Below are positions 1 to 6,100 of a stretch of DNA of 7,111 nt, one piece after another. Every line of letters begins with the position of its first letter. Position 1 is the stretch's first letter. A program made the position numbers and the translations under genes. The DNA is from Belnapia sp. (GTDB taxonomy: Bacteria > Pseudomonadota > Alphaproteobacteria > Acetobacterales > Acetobacteraceae), in NCBI GenBank assembly GCA_028291445.1, contig JAQGIA010000459.1, positions 1 through 7,111 of the forward strand, written 5' to 3'. The notes beneath the pieces were generated by a model, which saw only the letters and a program-made list of their open reading frames with translations, made no database searches and was not told the DNA's origin.

Positions 1-123
1 ACCAGGCTGAGGGCGATGAGCAAGGGGCTTACGATATCGGTCAGCCTGCCGGCACATCCACAATGCGCCACCAGAACGTGTTGGTCCCGAGACGGATTTC
101 ATACTGCGACGCCGAATCATTTC

Positions 124-1380
124 TTAGTTGATTGATTTCCCAATAAGCGCGAGACCCTCCGCCACCGAGACGAATTCACCGCCGCCGGCCAGCTTGGCTG
201 CACCGAACCGATCCTCGAAAAGCCGTCGCACCGCTGGGACGAGCGAGGTGCCGCCGGTCAGGAATACCCGGTCGACCTGCTCCACGGGCAGGCCCGCCTC
301 GGCCAGGGCCTGGTCCACGGCCTGCCCCAGCCGGGCCAGGTCCGGGGCGATCCAGGCTTCGAAATCGGCCCGGTCGATGGCGGCCTCGACCACGAAACCC
401 TCGTGGCGGAACTCCAGGGTGGCGCCCGGCGCACGCGACAGCGCCGCCTTCACGCCGGAGACGGCACGGTACAGCGAATAGCCGGCCTCCTCCTCGATCA
501 GCCCGATCAGGTGATGCAACCGCTCCGGATGATCGGCGGTGCGCGCCACTTCGGCGATGTCCCGCAGGATCTTCGGCGCCCGCATCAGCGACAGCCGGTG
601 CCAGCGGGCGAAGCCGGTGTACCAGGCGGGCGGGATGGGCAGCGGCTTGCCCATGATCGTGTAATTGTCGTTCTTGCCGAGCAGCGGCGAGACCACCCGG
701 TCGATGATCCGGTAGTCGAAGCTGTCCCCGGCGATGCCGATGCCGGAATGGCCGAGCGGCGTCACCCGCTGCCGTTCCCCCGGCTCGAAGCGCAGCACCG
801 AGAAATCGCTGGTGCCACCACCGAAATCACCGACCAGGACGGTGGCGGCGCCTTGCAGCGTGCTGGCGAAGCGGGTGCCGGCGGCTTCCGGCTCCAGCGC
901 GAAGCGGATCTCCGGCCAGCCGGCCCTGGCATAGGCGGCGCGCAGCCGTTCCTCCGCCAGCATGTCATCCGGCGCGTCGCCGGCGAAGCGCACCGGGCGG
1001 CCGGCGACCAGCCGTGCACCGACCAACGCCGGGCCGCTTTCACCGAACAGGTCGCCGAGCAGCAGGGCGATCAGCGCATCGAGGGTGAAGGACCGGCCGA
1101 AGATGCGCGTTTCCCCGAAGGACCGCTGCGCCAGATAGGATTTCATCGACATGATGAGCCGGCTGGCGAGCGGATCCTCGAGATAGGCATCGATCGCCAG
1201 CGGCCCGGCGGCATGGCGCAAGCCGCCCCGGTCCGCGGCCCAGAAGCACAGCACCGAGCGGAATACGTCGATTTCCGCCTGGCCGACGGCGAAGCGCGCG
1301 GTCTCCACCCGGCCATCGGGTTGCAGGATGGCGACGACGCTGTTGGTGGTGCCGAAGTCGACACCGATGACGGGTGGCAT
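124..1380 (-). CDS. Hsp70-family (YegD-like) ATPase without substrate-binding domain
   Basis: Cytoplasmic actin-fold ATPase of the Hsp70 family, 418 residues. The phosphate-1 motif VDFGTTNS is at residues 7-14, the connect motif EPEAAG at 163-168, the phosphate-2 motif GDFGGGTSDFS at 184-194, and the adenosine motif FLTGGTSLVPAVRR at 373-386. The protein ends soon after the adenosine motif, so the beta-sandwich substrate-binding domain and lid of DnaK (about 640 residues in total) are missing. The stretch from about 255 to 315 (WYTGFARWH, then a helix ending AVSGVKAALS) matches my recollection of E. coli YegD-type proteins, which have a similar length of about 450 residues. The ATG start places the phosphate-1 motif six residues in, as expected for the family, and the stop is TAA. 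No DnaJ or GrpE gene is nearby. Family membership is clear; the client and cellular role are unknown. A palindrome and a candidate promoter sit immediately upstream, so it is probably transcribed on its own. Confidence 0.95.
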   Translation of the reverse strand: MPPVIGVDFGTTNSVVAILQPDGRVETARFAVGQAEIDVFRSVLCFWAADRGGLRHAAGPLAIDAYLEDPLASRLIMSMKSYLAQRSFGETRIFGRSFTLDALIALLLGDLFGESGPALVGARLVAGRPVRFAGDAPDDMLAEERLRAAYARAGWPEIRFALEPEAAGTRFASTLQGAATVLVGDFGGGTSDFSVLRFEPGERQRVTPLGHSGIGIAGDSFDYRIIDRVVSPLLGKNDNYTIMGKPLPIPPAWYTGFARWHRLSLMRAPKILRDIAEVARTADHPERLHHLIGLIEEEAGYSLYRAVSGVKAALSRAPGATLEFRHEGFVVEAAIDRADFEAWIAPDLARLGQAVDQALAEAGLPVEQVDRVFLTGGTSLVPAVRRLFEDRFGAAKLAGGGEFVSVAEGLALIGKSIN

Positions 1381-1419
1381 GGTCTATCCCCGCGCCGCGA
1401 AAAGGGCGCGGGTTAGACC
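1381..1419. promoter_or_regulatory. Imperfect palindrome abutting the Hsp70 start codon (operator or 5'-leader hairpin)
   Basis: The outer arms GGTCTA (1381-1386) and TAGACC (1414-1419) and the inner arms CCCGCGCC (1389-1396) and GGCGCGGG (1405-1412) are perfectly complementary. Together they give 14 base pairs, interrupted by a 2/1-nt internal loop, around an 8-nt centre (1397-1404). The element ends exactly one base before the ATG. In the minus-strand RNA it contains the only ribosome-binding-like sequence (GGGGA, 6 nt before ATG). It could act on DNA as a repressor operator or on RNA as a hairpin masking the ribosome site. No T-run follows on either strand, so it is not a typical terminator. 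The symmetry is seen directly; a regulatory role is inferred. Confidence 0.55.
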
Positions 1420-1440
1420 CGAAGCCCGCCGCCCCGGCAA
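1412..1440 (-). promoter_or_regulatory. Candidate sigma-70 promoter for the Hsp70-family gene
   Basis: Reading the minus strand, TTGCCG (1440-1435) and TCTAAC (1417-1412) are separated by exactly 17 bp. Each matches the sigma-70 consensus hexamer at 4 of 6 positions. The -10 lies in the outer arm of the palindrome at 1381-1419. A start point around 1405 would leave a leader of about 25 nt containing only one arm of the palindrome, which would favour an operator over an RNA hairpin. The match is moderate and could be chance, although AT-bearing hexamers are uncommon in this GC-rich DNA. Confidence 0.35.
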
Positions 1441-1559
1441 GGGCCTCAGTGGCGTCTGTAGGATAGGAATCTGCCGGCCATGGTGATCTGACCCGGTCGC
1501 CCTTCTGGTCCGGCAGCCGTTCCAGCAGCATCCCCTTCCAACTCGTGCCATAGACCAGT

Positions 1560-1870
1560 ACCGGCTCTCGGCAGCATTTTCGGGCGCAGCGCGAGCGTCC
1601 TGGCGATGCCGATGCGCTGCTTCATGCCACCGGAAAGCTCCGCCGCCCCGCCCAAGGCGCCGGTGTCATCGACGGGGGCCACATCGTCGCAGGCGAGCGG
1701 GCTGGCCACAGGCGCAAGGGCGCACGGAGGCGTCGAGCGGACCGGCGGACGAGCCAAGGCAGCCTCCCGAGGTGCGAGGGCCTGGGTACCTCGCGGTCCT
1801 GCTGGCGTGGCAATGCCTGTGCCGGCGGATCCGGTCATCCCCGGCGCCGGCCACCAGGGGATTGCCTGCG
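1560..1870 (-). pseudogene. Decayed, truncated NitT/TauT-type ABC transporter ATPase fragment
   Basis: Pieces of an ABC ATPase occur in the right order but in different minus-strand frames. GNPLVAGAGDDRI (1866-1828) resembles the VxGPGPDR stretch that precedes the Q-loop in nitrate/taurine-type ATPases. QQD (1804-1796), followed by RLPWL ending near 1751, resembles the Q-loop FQQD...PWLTV. TGALGGAAELSGGMKQRIG with IARTLALRPKML after it (about 1664-1572) is a near-perfect ABC signature, LSGGMKQR, with its following helix. The Walker B LLMDEP should come next but is absent in that frame; a GAG-CCG (E-P) pair appears in a neighbouring frame. The Walker A region would fall inside the present solute-binding-protein gene and is missing. 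The distance from the Q-loop to the signature (about 53 codons) matches intact family members. The signature is strong evidence; the other two pieces are weaker. An open frame of 130 codons runs through the signature (1838-1446) but is not a plausible intact protein. Confidence 0.65.
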
Positions 1871-1904
1871 GCCTGCCCGGTGGTCCTGCCTGGAAGTCCG
1901 GCAG

Positions 1905-2861
1905 CTACTCCAGCCTGATGCCGGCTCGCTTCACCACCTCGCCCCATTTCTGAAATTCGGCGGCGATATGGTCGCGATAGGCCTCCGGCGTGCCGGGAAT
2001 GGGCGTGGCGCCGAGGTCGGCCAGCCGCCGCACCGCGGTCGGCGTCGCCAGCAGCCTGGCCAGTGCCGCATTGGCGGTGCCGATGACCTCGGCCGGCGTC
2101 CCCTTCGGCGCCAGCAGGCCGAACCAGGCGGTCACCTCGTAGCCCGGCAGGCTCTCGGCGATGGCCGGGATCTCCGGTGCGCCGGACCAGCGCGCCTTGC
2201 TGGTCACGCCGACCGCGACCAGTGCCCCGCTGCGCACATGCGGCAGGATGGAGGGCAGGTTGTCGACGCCCCAGGCGATCCGCCCCGGCAACAGGTCGCC
2301 CAGCATCGGCGCGCTGCCGCGGTAGGTGACGTGCTCGCCCTCGATCCCCGCCTGCAGGCGGAACAGCTCGGCCGAGAGATGCGTGCTGCCGCCGATGCTG
2401 GTCTCGCCATAGGCCAGCCGGCTGGCCTTGGCCGCGGCGATCAGCTCCGGCACGCTGCGGATGTTCAGCGCGGGATGCACCGCCAGCAGGTTCGGCACCT
2501 CCGCCACCAGCGAGATCGGCGCGAAATCCGCGATCCCGTCGTAGCCGGGGTTCGGATAGAGATGCGCGTTGATCGCCTGGGTCCCGGGCGAGCCCATCAG
2601 CAGCGTATAGCCGTCCGGCATGGCGCGGGCGACCGCGGCCGCGCCGATGTTGCCGCCGGCGCCCGAGCGGTTCTCGACGATGAAGCTCTGCCCGGTCGCC
2701 TCGGTCAGCCAGGCGGCGGTGAGGCGCCCGAGGATGTCGACCGTCCCGCCCGGCGGGAAGGGCACGATGATGCGCACCGGCCGGGTCGGCCAGGGCTCGG
2801 CCAGGGCAGGGTGGCCGAAGGAGGCGACGGCGAGGCCGGCGAGGATGCTGCGACGGATCAT
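1905..2861 (-). CDS. Bug/TctC-family periplasmic solute-binding protein
   Basis: Periplasmic binding protein of the tripartite tricarboxylate transporter (TctC/Bug) family, 318 residues, the normal family length. Residues 1-21 form a signal peptide (MIRRS, a hydrophobic core, then cleavage after ALA). The mature protein starts EPWPTRPVRIIVPFPPGG, the characteristic family N-terminus whose PPGG loop contributes to ligand binding. Family motifs VENRSGAGGNIGAAAVA (62-78) and PDGYTLL (82-88) follow. The open frame extends 104 codons upstream, but the ATG at 2861 is chosen because it begins a proper signal peptide, has GGAG 8 nt upstream, and overlaps the thioesterase stop as ATGA. The extension would be an Arg/Pro-rich shadow of the thioesterase. 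No TctA or TctB membrane subunit is present, so it is an orphan receptor here, as is common where this family is expanded. Ligands are typically carboxylates; the specific one cannot be read from the sequence. Confidence 0.93.
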   Translation of the reverse strand: MIRRSILAGLAVASFGHPALAEPWPTRPVRIIVPFPPGGTVDILGRLTAAWLTEATGQSFIVENRSGAGGNIGAAAVARAMPDGYTLLMGSPGTQAINAHLYPNPGYDGIADFAPISLVAEVPNLLAVHPALNIRSVPELIAAAKASRLAYGETSIGGSTHLSAELFRLQAGIEGEHVTYRGSAPMLGDLLPGRIAWGVDNLPSILPHVRSGALVAVGVTSKARWSGAPEIPAIAESLPGYEVTAWFGLLAPKGTPAEVIGTANAALARLLATPTAVRRLADLGATPIPGTPEAYRDHIAAEFQKWGEVVKRAGIRLE

Positions 2862-3286
2862 GCGATCGGCTCCAATCGGGTCAGGACATCGCGCAGCGCG
2901 GCCGGGATGGGGATCGGGCGGCGCGTTTGGTGGTCCATCACCACCATGACGGAGCGGGCGGCGGCGAAGCAGGCCTCGCCCGAATACAGCGCCTGTTCCA
3001 GCCCGAAGCTGCTGGTGCCGATGCGCGATACCGCGGTGCCGATGCGCACCCGGCCGGGGTAGTGCAGTTCCCGAAGGTAATCGATCTCGACCCGGGCGAC
3101 GACCATGGCGACGCTGCGGTCCGGCGGCGGGCCGGCGATCTCGTGCAGCACCTCGGCCCGGCCGGCCTCGCAATAGGCCCCGATTGCGCCGTTGTTGATG
3201 TGGCCGTTCATGTCCGTATCGGCGATCCGCAGCTTCTCCTCCGTCCAGAAGGGGAAGCGCGCGGGCAGCGGCGGGGCTTGCGCCAT
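2858..3286 (-). CDS. 4HBT hotdog-fold acyl-CoA thioesterase
   Basis: Small cytoplasmic thioesterase of the 4-hydroxybenzoyl-CoA thioesterase (YbgC/FadM-like) family, predicted to hydrolyse acyl-CoA to acid plus CoA; 142 residues, typical for a single hotdog domain. The family motif IADTDMNGHINN is at residues 21-32. It carries the acidic residue expected at the active site (D23/D25 region) and the GHINN turn that starts the central helix. A strand with VEIDYLRELHYPGRVRIGT follows, as in the family. The start at 3286 (MAQAPP) is chosen because the 88 codons of open frame upstream are Arg/Pro-rich and overlap the RraA-like gene. The ribosome site is weak (GAAAG about 7 nt upstream). The TGA stop overlaps the next gene's ATG by 4 bp, implying translational coupling to the solute-binding protein. 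The acyl substrate is unknown. Confidence 0.9.
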   Translation of the reverse strand: MAQAPPLPARFPFWTEEKLRIADTDMNGHINNGAIGAYCEAGRAEVLHEIAGPPPDRSVAMVVARVEIDYLRELHYPGRVRIGTAVSRIGTSSFGLEQALYSGEACFAAARSVMVVMDHQTRRPIPIPAALRDVLTRLEPIA

Positions 3287-3317
3287 CGGGGTGCTTTCGG
3301 AGAAAGGGGCCGGCTTC

Positions 3318-3351
3318 AAAGGCGGCGGGCGACCACCGGCCGCCCGCTGCC
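3318..3351 (-). terminator. GC-rich hairpin followed by TTT between the RraA-like and thioesterase genes
   Basis: GGCGGCGGGCG (3321-3331) and CGCCCGCTGCC (3341-3351) pair over 11 positions with one non-Watson-Crick pair and a 9-nt loop. On the minus-strand transcript the hairpin begins 5 nt after the RraA-like TGA and is followed by UUUGAAG. The U-run is only three bases, so full intrinsic termination is doubtful. A partial attenuator or a transcript-stabilising hairpin is as likely. Random GC-rich DNA can also produce such stems. Confidence 0.35.
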
Positions 3352-3356
3352 GCGGA

Positions 3357-4061
3357 TCAGGTCTTCTCCGCCTCGTAGCGTGCCTTGTTCTCGGCATTCG
3401 GCGGATAGAGGCCGGGCAGCGCCTCGCCGGCCTCGACCTTGCCGATGATCCAGGATTCGAGCCGCTCCTGCTCCTCGCCGTTCTCCGCGACATAGCCGAC
3501 CAGCGCGGCGGGGATGCAGACCGCGCCGTCGTCATCCACCACGATGACATCGCCCGGGAAGACGGCGACGCCGCCGCAGCCGATCGGCTCCTCCCAGTTC
3601 ACGAAGGTCAGCCCGGCGACCGAGGGCGGCGCCGCACCGCCCGAGCAGAAGACCGGCAGGCCGGTGCCGTTCACCCCGGCCACGTCGCGCACCGCGCCAT
3701 CCGTCACCAGCGCCGTCACGCCGCGCTTGACCAGCCGGGCGCAGAGGATGTCGCCGAAGATGCCGGCATCGGTCACGCCCATCGCATCGGCGACGACGAT
3801 GCAGCCCGCCGGCATCGCCTCGATCGCGGCGCGGGTGGATTTGGGTGAGGACCAGCTTTCCGGCGTCGCCAGATCCTCCCGCGCCGGGACGAAGCGCAGG
3901 GTGAAGGCGGGGCCGACGAAGCGCCTGCCGCGGGCGGCGGGGCTGAAGGGCGGCGTGCCGCGCAGCCAGATGTTGCGCAGGCCCTTCTTCAGCAGGACCG
4001 TGGTGATGGTCGCGGTGGTGATGCGTTCGAGCTTGGCCTTGGTGGCAGGGTCGAGGCTCAT
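3357..4061 (-). CDS. RraA / HMG-aldolase family protein
   Basis: Soluble 234-residue protein of the RraA-like superfamily. The superfamily includes 4-hydroxy-4-methyl-2-oxoglutarate / 4-carboxy-4-hydroxy-2-oxoadipate aldolases, which split their substrates to pyruvate or oxaloacetate products using a divalent metal, and the E. coli RNase E inhibitor RraA. GDILCARL (103-110) and TDGAVRD (120-126) form the conserved active-site region. R125 and D126 correspond to the Arg-Asp pair used for substrate and metal binding in the aldolases. GDVIVVDDDGAVCIP (170-184) is the other family signature. The retained Arg-Asp pair favours an aldolase or decarboxylase over a purely regulatory protein. It is longer than E. 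coli RraA (about 160 residues), with an N-terminal helix and a charged C-terminal tail. ATG at 4061 has AGGA 5 nt upstream. The neighbours (thioesterase, carboxylate-binding protein) fit organic-acid catabolism. Automatic pipelines often call such proteins 'ribonuclease activity regulator RraA' or 'demethylmenaquinone methyltransferase'; the latter name has little support in these motifs. Confidence 0.9.
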   Translation of the reverse strand: MSLDPATKAKLERITTATITTVLLKKGLRNIWLRGTPPFSPAARGRRFVGPAFTLRFVPAREDLATPESWSSPKSTRAAIEAMPAGCIVVADAMGVTDAGIFGDILCARLVKRGVTALVTDGAVRDVAGVNGTGLPVFCSGGAAPPSVAGLTFVNWEEPIGCGGVAVFPGDVIVVDDDGAVCIPAALVGYVAENGEEQERLESWIIGKVEAGEALPGLYPPNAENKARYEAEKT

Positions 4062-4169
4062 GACCGTCCTGTCTCGGTTGGGAATTGCGTGGCGCGCGGT
4101 TGGCAGCAGGCGCTGCGCGCGGGCGCCCGGCTGCCGATGTGCGCCACCGTGGCGCGCGAGGCAAGCCGG
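4062..4169. other. 108-bp intergenic gap with two small inverted repeats
   Basis: This is the only sizeable gap within the six-gene run. It contains GCAGC/GCTGC (4103-4107 and 4112-4116, 4-nt loop) and GCGCCA/TGGCGC (4141-4146 and 4150-4155, 3-nt loop). Neither is followed by a T-run on the minus strand, so neither is a convincing terminator. I see no good sigma-70 hexamer pair. The stretch nearest the RraA-like gene is less GC-rich (4067-4088) and holds the AGGA ribosome site. It may be where transcription of the two gene groups is separated, but the sequence does not show that directly. Confidence 0.3.
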
Positions 4170-5594
4170 CTATGGCGCAAGGCCAGGATGCAGCTCGGCC
4201 AGCCGGGCCAGCGCCTCGGCCAGGAAGGCGTCGGGTGGGATGCTGTAGGATTGGCCGCCGAGGCCGGCCCAGGAATAGTCGAAGGCCCCTTGAGCGGCGG
4301 TATCCGGCCGGGTGCTGTCCCGGCCGATCAGCAAGCCGTCCTCGTACATGCGCAGCAGGGAGGCGAAATGCCTGTGCTGGCCGGGATGGCTGTAATAGAC
4401 CCCCGGCACGCCGCCGAGACAGGCGATGAGGGCCGCGGTGCCGCCCGGCGTGGCGGCGAAGCCGCAGCCCGCGATGGCGGCCAGCTTCGCGGTCAGGTCC
4501 AGCCCGGCCAGGTGCCGGAAGCCGCAACCCGGCAGGGCCGCGCGCCAGCCGGCGATCACCGCCGCCTCCCGCCTGGTGACCTCGGCGAAATGGGTGCTGA
4601 TGCCGGCATTCTCTGCGGCGAAGCCGACGCCTGTCATGCCGTTCACATGGACGGTCAACGGCGCCACCCGGGCGGCGATATGCCGGAACAGCGCCAGCAA
4701 ACCCTCGGCCTGCTCGACCCAGACCCGCTTCTCGAACTCCAGCGAGATGAAAACCTCAAGGCCCTCCGCCAAGGCCGGACGCGGCGGCGCCAGGCTGGTC
4801 CGCAGGCTGCGGGCCGCCTGGTTGTGCTCGGCCCAGCCATTGTCCGGCAGGTACAGCGCCTCCATCAGCGATGCGCCGGGGGGCGGCGCGAAGCCGTCCT
4901 GGGCGTAGAATTCCACCGCGCCCCGGGCCGCGATGGCCGGCAGCAGCGCGGGATCGAAAAAGGCCGTCGCCCGGTTCTGCAAGACCCGAAGCTGCGGCAT
5001 GACGGGCACTTCGGCGCAGACCCGGGCGAAGCGGGCGATGGTGATGGATTGGTCGATCGGCCGGCCATTGCTGAACAGCATCAGGCTCGGCGGGCTGCGG
5101 CCGGCGCCCTGGTCATGCCAGCCGGCGGCGATATCCGCGACGATGGCCGTCACCGCCTGGTCCGCCTCCGCCGCATCCCGGACCCGTCCGGCCGAGGCGA
5201 GCATGCCCCCCGCATCGCCGGCCAGCAGCAGCAGGCTGTCGTAGCGCCCGTCGCAGGCCAGCCAGCGCCCATCGGCACGGATGGCATGGAAGCGCACCTC
5301 CCAGACATGCGGGTCCTTGCGGCGGAAATGCACCACCTCCTGTTGCGGCGTGTCATGCAGGAAGGCCGCGATGACCGCGGGATCGCCGGTCGCCCGGTTG
5401 CGCCGCCCGTCGCGGAGGAAGGCCCGGGCCAGGTCGCGGAACAGGTCCCAATGGCCGGCCTGGCTGTCATCCGCCGTGAGGCAGGTCAGGCAGGCGGCGC
5501 CCAGGATTTCGACCGGCGACGGCGCCCGGCCGGCCAGCACATCGGCCCGGATGGTGGCGCAATGGCTGGCGATCGACGGGACGGGATCCGTCAC
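4170..5594 (-). CDS. Uncharacterised 474-residue protein, possibly GT-B-like in its C-terminal half
   Basis: I do not recognise this family with certainty. No signal peptide or membrane segment is visible, so it is probably cytoplasmic. Residues 1-125 look helical, then strand-rich (EVVHFRRKDPHVWEVRFHAI at 86-105, a patch rich in charged and aromatic residues). Residues 165-235 read as alternating strands and helices (SLMLFSNGRPIDQS at 170-183). Residues 278-440 look like a Rossmann lobe: strand LEVFISLEF (279-287), strand LTVHVNGMTG (313-322), then GCGFAATPGGTAALIACLGG (376-395) and PGVYYSH (397-403). That last pattern, a small-residue loop after a strand followed by a helix and a 'G-PGV' strand, recalls nucleotide-sugar-binding lobes of GT-B glycosyltransferases; this is inference. 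Translation starts at a GTG that overlaps the gluconokinase stop as GTGA, with no ribosome site of its own, so it is likely coupled to gntK. The next in-frame ATG is about 130 codons in, too late. The stop is TAG. Confidence 0.8.
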   Translation of the reverse strand: MTDPVPSIASHCATIRADVLAGRAPSPVEILGAACLTCLTADDSQAGHWDLFRDLARAFLRDGRRNRATGDPAVIAAFLHDTPQQEVVHFRRKDPHVWEVRFHAIRADGRWLACDGRYDSLLLLAGDAGGMLASAGRVRDAAEADQAVTAIVADIAAGWHDQGAGRSPPSLMLFSNGRPIDQSITIARFARVCAEVPVMPQLRVLQNRATAFFDPALLPAIAARGAVEFYAQDGFAPPPGASLMEALYLPDNGWAEHNQAARSLRTSLAPPRPALAEGLEVFISLEFEKRVWVEQAEGLLALFRHIAARVAPLTVHVNGMTGVGFAAENAGISTHFAEVTRREAAVIAGWRAALPGCGFRHLAGLDLTAKLAAIAGCGFAATPGGTAALIACLGGVPGVYYSHPGQHRHFASLLRMYEDGLLIGRDSTRPDTAAQGAFDYSWAGLGGQSYSIPPDAFLAEALARLAELHPGLAP

Positions 5595-6100
5595 GCGGCC
5601 CGCGTGCCCAGCGCCCGCAGCGCCGCTTCGACGATGGCCTCGGGCGGTGGGACGACCGAGAGGATGATGGCGCGCTCATCCTGCTCCGGTGGCTCCAGCG
5701 TGGCGAATTGGCTGGCCATCAGGCTGGGCGGCATGAAGTGGTCGGGCCGCGCCGCCTGCCGGGCGCCGATCAACGCCGCATCGCCGCTGAGATGCAGCAG
5801 CCGCACCGCCGGGCGCTGGTCCAGCAGCCGGTCGCGGTAGCTGTGCTTCAGGGCGGAGCAGGTGGCGACGCCGCCCTTGCCGGCGGCAGCCCGGGTGTCC
5901 AGCCAGGCGCCGATGGCATCCAGCCAGGGCCAGCGGTCGGCATCGGTCAAGGCCTCGCCGGCGCGCATCTTCGCCACATTGGCCGGTGGGTGGAAGGCAT
6001 CGGCATCGGCGAAGGCCACCCCGAGCCGCGCCGCCAGCAGGCTGCCGACGGTGCTCTTCCCGGCGCCGGAGACGCCCATCACCAGGACCAGATGGCTCAT
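5591..6100 (-). CDS. gntK: Gluconokinase
   Basis: Cytoplasmic kinase that phosphorylates D-gluconate with ATP to 6-phosphogluconate, feeding the pentose-phosphate or Entner-Doudoroff pathway. The 169 residues match the small bacterial GntK/IdnK family (about 170-190). The Walker A loop GVSGAGKST is at 9-17, the gluconokinase signature DADAFHPPANVAKM at 32-45 (family form 'GDxLHPxxNxxKM'), CSALKHSYRDRLL at 81-93, and HFMPPSLMASQFATLE at 121-136 (family form 'FMPxxLLxSQFxxLE'). All catalytic motifs are intact. The ATG overlaps the TGA of the dehydrogenase gene as ATGA, and its own TGA overlaps the next gene as GTGA, so all three are probably translated from one message. The product of this enzyme is the substrate of the upstream-encoded dehydrogenase. 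Confidence 0.95.
   Translation of the reverse strand: MSHLVLVMGVSGAGKSTVGSLLAARLGVAFADADAFHPPANVAKMRAGEALTDADRWPWLDAIGAWLDTRAAAGKGGVATCSALKHSYRDRLLDQRPAVRLLHLSGDAALIGARQAARPDHFMPPSLMASQFATLEPPEQDERAIILSVVPPPEAIVEAALRALGTRAA

Noticed and set aside
3..48. 8-bp inverted repeat CAGGCTGA/TCAGCCTG with a 30-nt spacer downstream of the Hsp70 gene
   Set aside because: The spacer is long and no T-run follows, so it is not a convincing terminator; it may be chance and the window edge prevents context.
403..1416. 337-codon open frame on the plus strand
   Set aside because: It is antisense to the clearly identified Hsp70-family gene and has no domain or plausible composition.
1446..1838. 130-codon minus-strand frame as a real small gene
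   Set aside because: Only its middle third resembles a protein family (the ABC signature). The flanks are Pro/Ala/Arg-rich and the needed Walker motifs are missing, so it is better read as part of a pseudogene.
1968..3062. 364-codon open frame on the plus strand
   Set aside because: It is antisense to the solute-binding protein and thioesterase genes; the sense proteins have intact family motifs.
2862..3173. N-terminal extension of the solute-binding protein to an upstream ATG
   Set aside because: The extra 104 residues are an Arg/Pro/Gly-rich shadow of the thioesterase gene and would bury the clear signal peptide that begins at 2861.
3287..3550. N-terminal extension of the thioesterase to 3550
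   Set aside because: It overlaps the RraA-like gene, is Arg/Ser/Pro-rich, and the family normally starts a few residues before the first strand, as with the ATG at 3286.
4089..5840. 583-codon open frame on the plus strand
   Set aside because: It is antisense to the unknown protein and gntK, is rich in Arg, Gly, Gln and Ala with no recognisable motif, and is the usual stop-poor shadow of a high-GC gene.
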